Assembly (NCBI GenBank): GCA_024229115.1
Contig: JAAEST010000033.1
Coordinates: forward strand, 1-64,000
Reading direction: 5' to 3'
DNA: 64,000 nucleotides
Origin: Oligoflexia bacterium
GTDB lineage: Bacteria; Bdellovibrionota; Bacteriovoracia; Bacteriovoracales; Bacteriovoracaceae
Below the pieces are notes generated by a model. That model was not told the DNA's origin and searched no databases. It saw nothing but the letters and a program-made list of their open reading frames with translations. Both the position numbers and the translations under genes were made by a program. This document shows, one piece after another, positions 1-8,568 of this stretch. How positions within the stretch are numbered: the stretch's first letter is position 1; the number at the start of each line of letters is the position of its first letter.

Positions 1-11
1 GAGAGAAATAT

Positions 12-320
12 TTAAGTATATAAATTGGTACAATCGAGAGCGAATGCATTCTTCACTTGGATATGTGAGCCCAGTGGAGTATAGAATAAAAAACTGTCTT
101 GCTGCTTAGAATAGTGTCCGTGAAAACAAGGAAAGGTCAGATCTTGTAAGCTTTGGTCTCCACCTTCAATTTGGAAGTCACCAGCACCATCTCCGCCACC
201 ACCGTAGATATTGTTACGGTCCCAGTTAGGATCTTTATCCGCTAAAGTATTATGAGAAAAAGCAATACTTGAAAGTAGTACTGTTAGAAATGTTAATTTT
301 CTTAAGTTTAAAAGTTTCAT
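12..320 (-). CDS. Small exported protein of unknown function
   Basis: This 102-residue protein begins with a basic stretch and a hydrophobic segment ending near the residues NTLADKD (about residue 28), which reads as a Sec signal peptide. The mature part is polar, with a Gly/Asp-rich stretch around residues 40-55 and two cysteines (about 65 and 97) that could form one disulfide. The ATG at 318-320 is preceded by a strong purine-rich site (GAGGGGG) five bases upstream. I do not recognise a family. It is transcribed divergently from rmuC across a 173-bp gap. A periplasmic or secreted location is inferred from the signal peptide alone. Confidence 0.7.
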   Translation of the reverse strand: MKLLNLRKLTFLTVLLSSIAFSHNTLADKDPNWDRNNIYGGGGDGAGDFQIEGGDQSLQDLTFPCFHGHYSKQQDSFLFYTPLGSHIQVKNAFALDCTNLYT

Positions 321-427
321 ATTGTCCCCCTCAGAACAAATTCAATATTTAAAAAGATATGGCTTTATATAAGCAAGGAAGATGCCAAGGTAATATCTGC
401 TAAATGATTAAAATTTAATAAGGAAAG

Positions 428-444
428 TGTCTAAACTTTAGACA
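428..444. promoter_or_regulatory. 17-bp palindrome overlapping the rmuC -35 box
   Basis: TGTCTAAA and TTTAGACA form perfect 8-bp arms around a single central C. The right arm contains the hexamer TAGACA, which serves as the likely -35 box of rmuC. This geometry suits a dimeric repressor binding site. It does not match the TTAC-N3-GTAA LexA motif reported for Bdellovibrio, so the regulator is unknown. Confidence 0.5.
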
Positions 445-466
445 GTGTGAAAATATTGCTTATAAT
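439..466 (+). promoter_or_regulatory. Sigma70-type promoter of rmuC
   Basis: TAGACA (439-444) and a consensus TATAAT (461-466) are separated by 16 bases. Transcription would start near 473, giving a leader of about 20 bases that contains the AAAGGA ribosome-binding site before the ATG at 494. Confidence 0.6.
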
Positions 467-493
467 ATAGATAACATTAGAAAAGGATTTTTA

Positions 494-1561
494 ATGATCA
501 TCGCTTTAACTGTATTGTCGATAATACAACTTCTGGGCCTCATATTTCTAATAATTAAATATCTCGGATCAAATAATCAATCAGATCTTCAAAGAGTTAT
601 GAATGAAAGTCAGGCGAATATGTTTCAAGGGCTATCGGGGCTAAATACTAATCTTCAGAACTCATTACAAAAAGACTTTCATCATTTGAGAGAAAGTGTC
701 GTTGATAAACTTGATCGAATTGGACGTAAAGTTCAAGAAAATATGGATGAAGGTTTTAAGAAAACTAATGATACCTTTTCTAAGGTAATTGAAAGGTTAG
801 CTAAGATTGATGAGGCCCAAAAGAAAATTGAGAGCCTCTCATCTAATGTCGTTGATCTTCAACATGTTCTTACTGATAAGAAAAGCCGAGGAATATTTGG
901 TGAAGTTCAACTAAATCAGATTCTATTCAATGTCTTTGGTGAGGGAAATAACAATGTCTTCCAAACCCAGTATAGCTTTTCAAACGGGAAAATGGTGGAT
1001 GCGGTTCTATTTCTTCCTGATCCTATTGGAACAATTGGGGTCGACTCTAAGTTTCCATTAGAAAATTTCAAAAAGATGGTAGATAAGACTCTTCCTGCTG
1101 GAGAAAGGGAAGTGGCCGAAAAAGAATTCACTAAGAACTTAAAGAAACATATTGATGATATCTCTTCCAAGTATATTATTTCGGGAGAAACCTCTGACCA
1201 GGCCATTATGTTTCTTCCTGCTGAGGCAATCTTTGCAGAGATTAATGCCTATCATCCTACAATTGTTGATTATGCTCAATCGAAGAAAGTTTGGATTACT
1301 TCACCAACAACTTTCATGGCCACTCTAACGACTATTCAAACTGTCCTCATGAACTTAGAACGCAATAAGTATATGAATGTAATTCATGAAGAAATTAATA
1401 AACTAGGAATAGAGTTTGAAAGATATCAAGAGCGTTGGGATGATCTTGCCAAACATATCGGAACAGTTTCTAAAGATGTGGATAAGATCCATATCACAGG
1501 ATCAAAAATATCGAAGAGGTTTCAAAGCATTGTAGCGCTTGAAAACTCTTCGATTGACTGA
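494..1561 (+). CDS. rmuC: DNA recombination protein RmuC
   Basis: The protein is 355 residues long. It has an N-terminal transmembrane helix (about 3-25), a coiled-coil region (about 30-130) and a RmuC domain (about 130-330) with recognisable blocks such as GIFGEVQLNQIL, DAVLFLP and VDSKFPLENF. RmuC proteins resemble restriction-endonuclease-fold nucleases and limit DNA inversions or replication-associated rearrangements, but the exact reaction is not settled. It is somewhat shorter than E. coli RmuC. An AAAGGA site lies 8 bases before the ATG. A promoter and a palindrome lie just upstream, so it is probably regulated. It converges on the subtilase gene with a hairpin between them. Confidence 0.92.
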   Translation: MIIALTVLSIIQLLGLIFLIIKYLGSNNQSDLQRVMNESQANMFQGLSGLNTNLQNSLQKDFHHLRESVVDKLDRIGRKVQENMDEGFKKTNDTFSKVIERLAKIDEAQKKIESLSSNVVDLQHVLTDKKSRGIFGEVQLNQILFNVFGEGNNNVFQTQYSFSNGKMVDAVLFLPDPIGTIGVDSKFPLENFKKMVDKTLPAGEREVAEKEFTKNLKKHIDDISSKYIISGETSDQAIMFLPAEAIFAEINAYHPTIVDYAQSKKVWITSPTTFMATLTTIQTVLMNLERNKYMNVIHEEINKLGIEFERYQERWDDLAKHIGTVSKDVDKIHITGSKISKRFQSIVALENSSID

Positions 1562-1580
1562 AACCCATCAAGGGTTTCAG
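1558..1580. terminator. Bidirectional hairpin between rmuC and subtilase gene
   Basis: CTGAAACCC and GGGTTTCAG form a perfect 9-bp stem around a 5-base loop. The stem includes the rmuC stop codon and lies 3 bases from the end of the convergent protease gene. The T-tracts on either side are weak (AATTAGTTTT on the plus strand), so its efficiency as an intrinsic terminator is uncertain. Confidence 0.55.
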
Positions 1581-1582
1581 AA

Positions 1583-4500
1583 TTAGTTTTGGTAATTAGG
1601 CTTTAGAACTCCACCTTGCTTATCTTGCTTAAGTGAATTGATCCCAACTGTTTGGTTTTGAGGGAAAAGCATTAGAAGGTCATGATTTCCACTTCCACGA
1701 GTTAGATTTACATTTCTCTGCTCTCTACCTTTTAGGCCTTCATCTTTAAGAGCGATAAATCCTTGCTCGTTACTATCAAGTGAAAGATTAAACCATTCTT
1801 TTCCAAGGTAATCGTCAGATTCAATTCCACCTTCACCTAATGTTGCCGCTTTAATTCTAATCACAGAGTTTGGTTGAGCAGCAAGTAGACTGATATCAGC
1901 TTCCATTGTCGCTACTGTACTGTGATCAAAGGCCTGCATTGGTCTAAGATCTAAGATGGCCGGAAGATATGAAATATCTTGCTCTGGCTTCTTACCAGTT
2001 TGAGCTGCTAGCATTTCGTAATTCTTTCTGATTTCTCTGGCCTTATTAGCATCCAGAAGAACAGAATATTGACCAGCTGGGACTGCTTGTCCAAGTCCTT
2101 GTAGGTTATCAGTATTAAGACCACCTAGCTCTTGATCAGCAATTCCATCATTATTAAGGTCAATTTGAACGTTAAGTTCACAACCTTGCCATCTTGATAC
2201 AGGGTTATAGAGCTTGAATCCAAAACGAATCCAGTTCTTTCCTTCTTTTTCTTCAAGACGGTAACCAAGAGCATGAAGATCACAACTTCTGCTGGCCACT
2301 TGTGCATCTCTTCTATTTACTATCTTCTTTGTATCGCTACCAAGATAGTTGAAGAATAGAGCGTCACCGCTGTTCACACTATTATTTTTCAGTGCCACAA
2401 TTCCAAGGGCTCCATCAGCATCATCAGCATCAGTTGCGTAGATATTGAGTTTACTTGTTTCAATTTTAGAAAGAATTTTTACAACTGCTAAAACAGGGAT
2501 ATTTGCTTCAACAACATCATTAGATTTAACAAAGATTCTTCCTTCAAATACTTTGACTGCATTTCTTTCACCGTCATTTGTTAGAGTAACATAAACAACA
2601 GCATCAACACTTTGCTTTGGAGCGAGTGTAATATCTGATGGGAAAGTAAATTTTACTCTTGTACTCTCTGTTCCAGAGAAAGAGTATGTCTTCGTTTCAT
2701 CGCTTAAGTTTCTAAGTTTAATTGTTCTCGCTACCATTTTCTTTGATACAAGAGATGTTTCACCAAGTGAAAGAGCTGCTGGTCTTACAAGAGTTTGGGC
2801 AGTGGCGGCTTTAAAAGTTTGAACACGTCCAGCACCTTGCTCAGTTACAGAGTACTCAAGCCCTTTCTTGTTACCAATAGTTTTAGAGTTATTCATGACT
2901 AGGTCTTTTAGTTCAAGAACTGAAAGAGTAGGGAATTTCTCTTTAAGCAGTGCCATTACTCCTGCCATATGTGGAGAAGCCATTGATGTCCCATTAAGTG
3001 GAACACCTTCAACACCTGTACCCATATTGGCCGAGATAATTTTAAATCCTGGAGCCGCGATTTCTGGCTTAAGGAGTGAATCTAATGAACGTGGTCCTTT
3101 AGAAGTAAAAGAAGTTAGAGTGTCGATAAGCTCAGGCTCTTCGATTTTCTTTTCACTACCAAAGTCTGCTATGACATCAGCTTTGGCCATTTCTTCTTTG
3201 ATATTATTACCTAAAGCGAGCGAGATCATCACAGCAGGAAGATCAATCTTCTCATTCCCACCCATTTGAAAAGGAGCATCGTTATTATTATTGGCTACGA
3301 TAGCACCAATGGCACCAGCTGCTTTAACTCTTTTAAGCTTATCAACAAAGCTTACTGCCCCTCTATCAATGAGAGCAATATTTCCATTAACCTTTGCTTT
3401 CAGCTCATCATTTAGATCAGTATCAGCAAGTCCAACAAAAACGAGTTTTCCTTTTACATCTGCCGACTGAGCTACTGGTCTAGAGATATTTCCTTCAACA
3501 ACTTTCGAAAGAAGAGTATCTGTAGCCGTATCAAAAGATACAGTATCAAACTTCCAGTTATGTTCCATTCCATCAACACTTGCTGCGACAGAAAGTGCTT
3601 CATCAGAAGTCGAAGGCGATCCAACAATATAAGGATTGAATCCTGAGTTACCAGCTGCCGCTACAGTAAGAACTCCACCTTTTGCGAGGTTCTTAATCGC
3701 TTCAGTATAATGAACATATGGCTTACCGTAACTTCCACCTAGAGAAAGATTAACGATATCTAATTTATCTTCGGTATTTAAGTCACCATTTGGATCAGCA
3801 GCAAATTCAAGAGCAGCAATAACAACTGTATCTGATGTTCCGCCAGAAGCTCCAAATACTTTAAGAGCGTAAAGGTCAGCTTCAGGAGCTACACCATCAT
3901 ATGTATTGATACCATCTCCAATACCTGCCACAGTTCCTGCAACGTGAGTTCCGTGACCACCTTCATCCATTGGGTTCGCATCTGGACGAGGAATTCTATT
4001 GTCTGGAAGAACATGTCCTGGAGAGTATTTCGTTCCTACGAAGTCAACACCACCAAGAACTTTAGAGTTTGGAAAAGAAGCGGCTGGCTTATCTTTGTCC
4101 ATATTCTTGAATTCTTCAGGGTTCCCTGATCCACCAAAAGCAGTGTGAGTAAAATCGATACCTGTATCGATAACACCAACCTTAATACCTTTACCTTTGA
4201 TTCCTAAATCTTGATGAACTTTAGAAGCTCCAATGAAGTCTACACTTGTGTAATCAAGGTTAAACTTGGCCTTATCAAGACTATCTTTATTAAAACTTGG
4301 TCTTTGGAAAAGAGTTTCTTTTTCAGTATCAGAAACACCACCAACTTGAGAGAGCCTTCCGTAGTCAGCTGCTGGGACAACTACAGCAAGTGCATTGAGA
4401 ACAAAACGATAAGAGTAGAGAAGTTTCGCTTGAGGAGAGACGCTTTTAATTTTCTCAAGAGCTTCTTTTTGTTCTTTTACAATTCTTTGCTTTTCTTCTG

Positions 4501-4726
4501 CCGCTACTTCATTAATTCCTGCTTCAGGATTTAGCGTTTCAAAAAGTGCTTTACCGTCTAGCTTAATTAGGGCCACAACATTTTCAATATTCTGTGGTCT
4601 ATCAGAAATAATATTTGAGTTAATCAGTCCTAAAGATTGGATATCTTTATTACTTTTTTGACTACATCCAATCATGGAAAGGATAAGTCCAACTGTAAGA
4701 AAAGTGATTTTGAATTTTGTTAGCAT
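1583..4726 (-). CDS. Large lipoprotein subtilisin-like serine protease (S8) with PA domain
   Basis: This 1047-residue secreted endopeptidase has a lipoprotein signal ending SMIGC, with the lipidated Cys at 21. An I9-like prodomain follows (about 45-130), then an S8 catalytic domain with Asp187 (VIDTG), His258 (HGTHVAG), Asn360 (AAGNSG, oxyanion hole) and Ser581 (GTSMASP). A PA domain (about 410-520) is inserted between the Asn and Ser blocks, as in lactocepin and C5a-peptidase-type enzymes. About 430 residues of beta-rich C-terminal region follow, including a stretch that reads like an Fn3-like or DUF11-like domain. It is monocistronic by spacing. For a predatory or scavenging bacterium, degradation of extracellular protein is the simplest role, but the substrate is not visible. 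Confidence 0.93.
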   Translation of the reverse strand: MLTKFKITFLTVGLILSMIGCSQKSNKDIQSLGLINSNIISDRPQNIENVVALIKLDGKALFETLNPEAGINEVAAEEKQRIVKEQKEALEKIKSVSPQAKLLYSYRFVLNALAVVVPAADYGRLSQVGGVSDTEKETLFQRPSFNKDSLDKAKFNLDYTSVDFIGASKVHQDLGIKGKGIKVGVIDTGIDFTHTAFGGSGNPEEFKNMDKDKPAASFPNSKVLGGVDFVGTKYSPGHVLPDNRIPRPDANPMDEGGHGTHVAGTVAGIGDGINTYDGVAPEADLYALKVFGASGGTSDTVVIAALEFAADPNGDLNTEDKLDIVNLSLGGSYGKPYVHYTEAIKNLAKGGVLTVAAAGNSGFNPYIVGSPSTSDEALSVAASVDGMEHNWKFDTVSFDTATDTLLSKVVEGNISRPVAQSADVKGKLVFVGLADTDLNDELKAKVNGNIALIDRGAVSFVDKLKRVKAAGAIGAIVANNNNDAPFQMGGNEKIDLPAVMISLALGNNIKEEMAKADVIADFGSEKKIEEPELIDTLTSFTSKGPRSLDSLLKPEIAAPGFKIISANMGTGVEGVPLNGTSMASPHMAGVMALLKEKFPTLSVLELKDLVMNNSKTIGNKKGLEYSVTEQGAGRVQTFKAATAQTLVRPAALSLGETSLVSKKMVARTIKLRNLSDETKTYSFSGTESTRVKFTFPSDITLAPKQSVDAVVYVTLTNDGERNAVKVFEGRIFVKSNDVVEANIPVLAVVKILSKIETSKLNIYATDADDADGALGIVALKNNSVNSGDALFFNYLGSDTKKIVNRRDAQVASRSCDLHALGYRLEEKEGKNWIRFGFKLYNPVSRWQGCELNVQIDLNNDGIADQELGGLNTDNLQGLGQAVPAGQYSVLLDANKAREIRKNYEMLAAQTGKKPEQDISYLPAILDLRPMQAFDHSTVATMEADISLLAAQPNSVIRIKAATLGEGGIESDDYLGKEWFNLSLDSNEQGFIALKDEGLKGREQRNVNLTRGSGNHDLLMLFPQNQTVGINSLKQDKQGGVLKPNYQN

Positions 4727-4800
4727 AATGGTCTCTCTCTTCGAATTTCTTTTATTTTCAATTTGGTAGAGAACTTAATACCTAAGAAGAGATGGTCTTT

Positions 4801-4830
4801 CAAAAAACATTTGCTTATCAAGGTGATAAG
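4801..4830 (-). terminator. Possible terminator after folE2 operon
   Basis: CTTATCA and TGATAAG form a 7-bp stem with a 3-base loop (4814-4830). On the minus strand it is followed six bases later by a run of six T. It lies about 40 bases downstream of the stop codon of the 133-residue gene. The stem is AT-rich and the T-run is displaced, so confidence is modest. Confidence 0.4.
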
Positions 4831-4871
4831 TAAGAATTATTGTTTGATTGAGCGCGTTAAGTGTTTGATAA

Positions 4872-5273
4872 TTACTTCTTACCAAACATGGACTTGGCCT
4901 TTTCCATAAGGGCCTGACGCTCCGCGGGGTCCATGTTCATCACTTTATCTTGAATTTCTTTGAGTTGGGCCGGATCCATCTGACCCATCATTTCTTGGGC
5001 CTTGGCAAACATGTCTCCATCCATGCCACCAAAATCTTCTTGAAATGAGTCTGGAGTTTGTAGAGAGAAAATCATCTTGTCGCCCATCGTTTCATGAACA
5101 ACTTGATGATTTTCTCTTAAGTAATCAAGAACCTTATTGAAATTCAGTCCTTTATTATCAGCGACTTCATACATCTTCTCTAAAGGTAGTGAAACCTTCT
5201 TTAAAGGGAAGCCATTATTTGAGAGGTTTTTTAAAACAAGTTTTGCAAAGTTCTCAACAGTGTCTTGAGACAT
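4872..5273 (-). CDS. Conserved-looking small cytoplasmic protein, function unknown
   Basis: A 133-residue soluble protein without a signal peptide or membrane segment. The first 75 residues look like a compact helical domain. The last 40 are a Met/Gln/Asp-rich helical tail with repeated short units such as MGQMDPAQL and NMDPAERQAL. I do not recognise a family. It starts 14 bases downstream of folE2 on the same strand, so the two are probably co-transcribed. A role linked to pterin synthesis would be inference from position only. Confidence 0.75.
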   Translation of the reverse strand: MSQDTVENFAKLVLKNLSNNGFPLKKVSLPLEKMYEVADNKGLNFNKVLDYLRENHQVVHETMGDKMIFSLQTPDSFQEDFGGMDGDMFAKAQEMMGQMDPAQLKEIQDKVMNMDPAERQALMEKAKSMFGKK

Positions 5274-5286
5274 TAGTAATCCTTAC

Positions 5287-6225
5287 TTAGTTTTTAACTT
5301 TGTTGATATATGCAACAGCGTTATGGCTATGTAAAGATTCGAAGTGTTCAATTTTCACATTCCAGTCGAGAAGCCTTTTATCTGAATCAAGGGCCTTCGA
5401 TAATCTTCTTGCCACGTGCTCAACAAAGATTGGGTTCTCACCATTTAAAATAGCGAAAGCTTGTTCATCAAGTCTCTTAACTAGAGATTGAGTTTCTGTT
5501 GGAATTGCTTTTCTTAGTAAAACAACTAAGTCTTCAATATGAAAATCACTATCGATTGAAAAACGAACAGTTGTTGTTGCTAAAGATCTTTGAGAGTGAG
5601 CCGTAGCGATTCCATTACCTTCAGTCGTTCTTCCTTCGCGATAGTCTTCTTCATATTGCTTCGCCATTGAAAGTGAACAAGGGCAAGTTGAACTATATTC
5701 GTAATTAAGAGTAACTTCCATTAGGTGTTCAGCATTCTTACTTTCGATACCTTTCCAGATAACATCATAGTACTGCCATCCCCAATTTCCACTCTTTAAA
5801 CTTTTCTGCTTAGTTGCGTACTTGAACTTAAGCGAGATTTCTGCCTTAGGGATAAGTTCTTCATTATCAAAGTCACGAAGATCTTTTCTATAACGACCAA
5901 GAACCTTCTTAAAGAAGTTTTGATCAACAACAAGTTCCTCCGCCTCTTCTTGAAGAATGGCACAGAAGCGAGACATATTTACACCTGTTTTATTTTGATC
6001 GAGGTAAACGAACATACTTGCTTCAGAGTCATGCATTCTCACTGAACCATCTTTAAGACGATAGTTTAGAGGAATTCTAAATCTTTCGATTCCTACTCTT
6101 GGGATTGAGATCCCGTGATCGTTTGGTAACTTTTGAAAATCATTGAGTCCTGTATCATCTTGAATGGCACAGTTAAGAATTTCTTCCTGATTTCCGCGTA
6201 ACTGATTTAGCTCTATAGTCTTCAT
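5287..6225 (-). CDS. folE2: GTP cyclohydrolase FolE2 (type IB)
   Basis: This 312-residue protein catalyses the first step from GTP to 7,8-dihydroneopterin triphosphate, feeding folate and/or deazapurine (queuosine) synthesis. The hallmark metal-site motif CPCS is at 181-184, preceded by the GVNMSRF block (82-88) typical of the family, and the length is normal. FolE2 enzymes can use metals other than zinc, which is why many bacteria express them when zinc is scarce. A GAGG ribosome-binding site precedes the ATG. It is divergent from a PTPS/QueD-like gene that would act on its product, across a 205-bp region containing an inverted repeat. Confidence 0.95.
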   Translation of the reverse strand: MKTIELNQLRGNQEEILNCAIQDDTGLNDFQKLPNDHGISIPRVGIERFRIPLNYRLKDGSVRMHDSEASMFVYLDQNKTGVNMSRFCAILQEEAEELVVDQNFFKKVLGRYRKDLRDFDNEELIPKAEISLKFKYATKQKSLKSGNWGWQYYDVIWKGIESKNAEHLMEVTLNYEYSSTCPCSLSMAKQYEEDYREGRTTEGNGIATAHSQRSLATTTVRFSIDSDFHIEDLVVLLRKAIPTETQSLVKRLDEQAFAILNGENPIFVEHVARRLSKALDSDKRLLDWNVKIEHFESLHSHNAVAYINKVKN

Positions 6226-6302
6226 TTTTACCTCGTTTTACTACCGCACCATAGCCGTAGCGATTGGTTTTATACCTAACTTTCATTAAGCTAGACAAGC
6301 AT

Positions 6303-6331
6303 TAAAATAAGCTATATTTTGACTTATTTTA
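6303..6331. promoter_or_regulatory. Inverted repeat in the folE2/PTPS divergent promoter region
   Basis: TAAAATAAG (6303-6311) and CTTATTTTA (6323-6331) are perfect 9-bp arms with an 11-base spacer, placed between two divergently transcribed pterin genes. It could be an operator shared by both promoters. No riboswitch fold of the preQ1 or THF class was recognised here. A direct repeat GTTATAT lies nearby at about 6344-6360. Confidence 0.4.
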
Positions 6332-6430
6332 TAGACGCTATTAGTTATATTGGGTTATATTTCCAAAAGCAAGACTAATCGGGTAGACACAACCTAGATA
6401 GAATTTAAATTACTTAGATAAGGTTTGATT

Positions 6431-7333
6431 ATGAAAATCACATTATTTTACAAGCATGCCACTGTATTAGATTACGCGTATCTAGATGACCACAAAGGTG
6501 TTGTCGGAGGTGCTCTTATCGTTAATGCCGAGTTTATCGGTGAGACTGATGAAGAAGGTGTTGTCTATGACTTCTCTTATGCCAAAAAGAAGGTAAAAGA
6601 AATTATTGATCGTGAATGTGATCACCGTTTAGTGGCCCCTGCACATCTTGTAGAAACAAAAGATGGAATTTCAAAAATTGAATATAGATATGGTTTTAAT
6701 GAAGAGCTTATGACTTATGAATGTCCAGAAGAAGGTATCTGCGTGATTCCTTACGCTCAAGTAACAAAGGCCAATCTGCAAACACATCTTGAGAATCTTA
6801 TTCTTAAAGAAATGCCTAAGACTGTGAATGCGATTAAGATTGATCTTGTTGAAGAAACTCTTCCAGAAGGGAAAGCCGTTTTTCATTACACTCATGGATT
6901 AAAAGAACATTATGGAAATTGCCAAAGACTTTTCCATGGTCACCAAAATACTGTTGATGTTTTCATTAATGGTGAGCAACAACCAGAGCTAGAAAATCAT
7001 CTAGCGAAAGATCTCTTCAAAGGAAATGTACATTTCTGTTTATGGGATAATGTGGCCAATAAAGAAGAAGTTCTTAAGTATACGGAAGAGGGTGAAGTTC
7101 CTATTGGGCGTTACCCTGAAATTCCTCAAGTTGAAATTGAATACGAATCAAAGCAAGGTGTTTTCAAGGGAAGTCTTCCGGGAAGGGCCATCTACTTTTT
7201 AGATGAAGAGTCGACAGTAGAAAATTTAAGTATTCACTTTGCAAAATACGTTAAGGCCACTTGTGATATTGATGATATTGTCACAGTGAGAGCTTACGAA
7301 GGTATTGCTAAGGGTTCTATTACAACTCTTTAG
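6431..7333 (+). CDS. Tandem T-fold PTPS/6-carboxytetrahydropterin synthase (QueD)-like protein
   Basis: The protein has 300 residues, roughly twice a single QueD. The ATG at 6431 is chosen because AAGG lies 7 bases upstream; an in-frame TTG at 6425 lacks proper spacing. The N-terminal part carries the PTPS-type blocks YDFSY (46-50) and CDHRL (63-67). The middle carries FHYTHGL (His155) and NCQRLFHGH (Cys164, His169, His171), matching the zinc and catalytic residues of PTPS/QueD. The catalytic signature is therefore spread over a duplicated T-fold. With folE2 next door it probably converts dihydroneopterin triphosphate to 6-carboxytetrahydropterin or a related pterin. The exact product cannot be told. 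Confidence 0.8.
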   Translation: MKITLFYKHATVLDYAYLDDHKGVVGGALIVNAEFIGETDEEGVVYDFSYAKKKVKEIIDRECDHRLVAPAHLVETKDGISKIEYRYGFNEELMTYECPEEGICVIPYAQVTKANLQTHLENLILKEMPKTVNAIKIDLVEETLPEGKAVFHYTHGLKEHYGNCQRLFHGHQNTVDVFINGEQQPELENHLAKDLFKGNVHFCLWDNVANKEEVLKYTEEGEVPIGRYPEIPQVEIEYESKQGVFKGSLPGRAIYFLDEESTVENLSIHFAKYVKATCDIDDIVTVRAYEGIAKGSITTL

Positions 7334-8220
7334 TTATCTGAAATTATTTTCCAACCAGAATCATAAAGGGAGCCGTAATTTTGGTTCCCTTTTTTTATGG
7401 CGACATAGTTCGTTGGTTGCCACTTCTTTGCACTGGTAGGAGCATTAGGATCAACAAGTTTTGGTCCCCAGAATGAGCGGTCAATTCTATAGATATCGTA
7501 ATCATGATCTTTAAGAATGCTAAACGTTTGTGCTTCACTTGGTTTGGCATGTTCTTCAAAGAAGACAACTTCAAGTGCTCCACTTGATAGAGCTTGTGTC
7601 GCACCTTTAAGAACTCCAGCTTCATGACCTTCGGTATCGATTTTTATAACGTGTTTGATGTTTTGATCAATGAGGTCATCTAGTTTTTTAATGGCTACTT
7701 TTATTTCACTTCCAACACCATCTTCTGGTTTTTCTAATGAAGCTAAACCATTATTTGTTTCCATTTCTAATGGAATAAAGAGAGTCGCTTCACCATCTTG
7801 ATCAGAAAGAGCATATTCATGGAAAGTAACACGAGAACTATTACCAGTTCTTTCGATATTTTTCTTCGCTGCTTGGTATAATTCTGGATGTGGTTCAAAA
7901 GAAATGACTGGGCCTTGAAATTTTGTATTCGCCAGTGCCATCGAAGTGAAATAACCGATATTAGTACCTACATCGATAAAAGAATCTGATTTCTCGATTG
8001 CTCTCCAGATAAGTTCACTAAGAGAAAGTTCATAGAATCCTAAGTGATAAATAGAGCGTCCAATATCGTCACTAGATTTCAATTCAAATTTTGAATTCCA
8101 TGGAAGTGTTAACTCAAGAGTTTGATTGTCTGGAATTTTATGAGTCAGCCTGTGAACTAATTGATTAGGACGAAGAAGATATTCCGGTTTCATCAAACCG
8201 GAAAAAATTTTATTAATCAT
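7330..8220 (-). CDS. FkbM-family methyltransferase
   Basis: A 296-residue SAM-dependent methyltransferase. The glycine-rich SAM motif FIDVGTNIGYFTS is near residue 90, the acidic end of beta-2 is SFEPHPE, and the FkbM-typical block KIDTEGHEAGVLKGA lies near 195-210. FkbM enzymes O-methylate sugars or polyketide hydroxyls; the substrate here is unknown. Its 3' end overlaps that of the pterin gene by 4 bases. The ATG is 7 bases downstream of an 11-bp hairpin and has only a poor TAGG ribosome-binding site. Confidence 0.85.
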   Translation of the reverse strand: MINKIFSGLMKPEYLLRPNQLVHRLTHKIPDNQTLELTLPWNSKFELKSSDDIGRSIYHLGFYELSLSELIWRAIEKSDSFIDVGTNIGYFTSMALANTKFQGPVISFEPHPELYQAAKKNIERTGNSSRVTFHEYALSDQDGEATLFIPLEMETNNGLASLEKPEDGVGSEIKVAIKKLDDLIDQNIKHVIKIDTEGHEAGVLKGATQALSSGALEVVFFEEHAKPSEAQTFSILKDHDYDIYRIDRSFWGPKLVDPNAPTSAKKWQPTNYVAIKKGNQNYGSLYDSGWKIISDN

Positions 8221-8227
8221 ATTTAAC

Positions 8228-8261
8228 CTATTTGTGTTTTCTTTAATTCTAACACAAATAG
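8228..8261 (-). terminator. Hairpin between small exported protein and FkbM gene
   Basis: CTATTTGTGTT and AACACAAATAG form a perfect 11-bp stem around a 12-base loop. It starts 2 bases after the stop of the upstream gene and ends 7 bases before the FkbM start. There is no T-run after it, so it may act as an mRNA-stability or intercistronic element rather than a true terminator. Confidence 0.5.
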
Positions 8262-8262
8262 A

Positions 8263-8568
8263 TTATTGGCAATATGTTTGAGCGTTCGCAAATACCAGTG
8301 GATCAAGAGCTGGATTCTGAGCATAAACATAAGTGTTCATGCAGGCACCAGGATTAATTTGAACTAGATTGCGAGAAGTGTAGTAAAAACCTCGGGAAGT
8401 TTGACCTTTGGTAACTACATCACATCTAATTGGTCTGTAGGCCACAAAGTTACAAACTTCACAAATTGCCTGAACTCCTGATTGAAGAAAGCAACGAGCT
8501 TGAACGTTGTTATAAGAAAAAACGTTAATAGAGGATAATAAACAAACTAATAAAGTCAGCTTTTTCAT
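8263..8568 (-). CDS. Small exported cysteine-rich protein
   Basis: This 101-residue protein has a clear Sec signal peptide (basic start, hydrophobic core, likely cleavage after VQA at about residue 24). The mature part of about 77 residues has six cysteines, which suggests three disulfides in the periplasm or outside the cell. GGAG is placed 5 bases before the ATG. No family recognised. It lies upstream of the FkbM gene on the same strand, with a strong hairpin between them. Confidence 0.7.
   Translation of the reverse strand: MKKLTLLVCLLSSINVFSYNNVQARCFLQSGVQAICEVCNFVAYRPIRCDVVTKGQTSRGFYYTSRNLVQINPGACMNTYVYAQNPALDPLVFANAQTYCQ

Noticed and set aside
428-444. LexA/SOS box at rmuC.
   Set aside because: The palindrome does not fit TTAC-N3-GTAA or the E. 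coli CTGT-N8-ACAG pattern, so only an unknown operator is claimed.
2868-3269. Long plus-strand frame antisense to the subtilase gene (133 codons), and similar antisense frames inside pyrC, cysS, ACMSD and the coiled-coil gene.
   Set aside because: They have no ribosome sites, their products are low-complexity or Ser/Phe-biased mirror translations, and the opposite strand carries a clear protein family.
6226-6430. preQ1 or tetrahydrofolate riboswitch upstream of folE2 or the PTPS gene.
   Set aside because: No CTA-rich preQ1 pseudoknot tail or conserved THF core could be found; only an AT-rich inverted repeat is visible.
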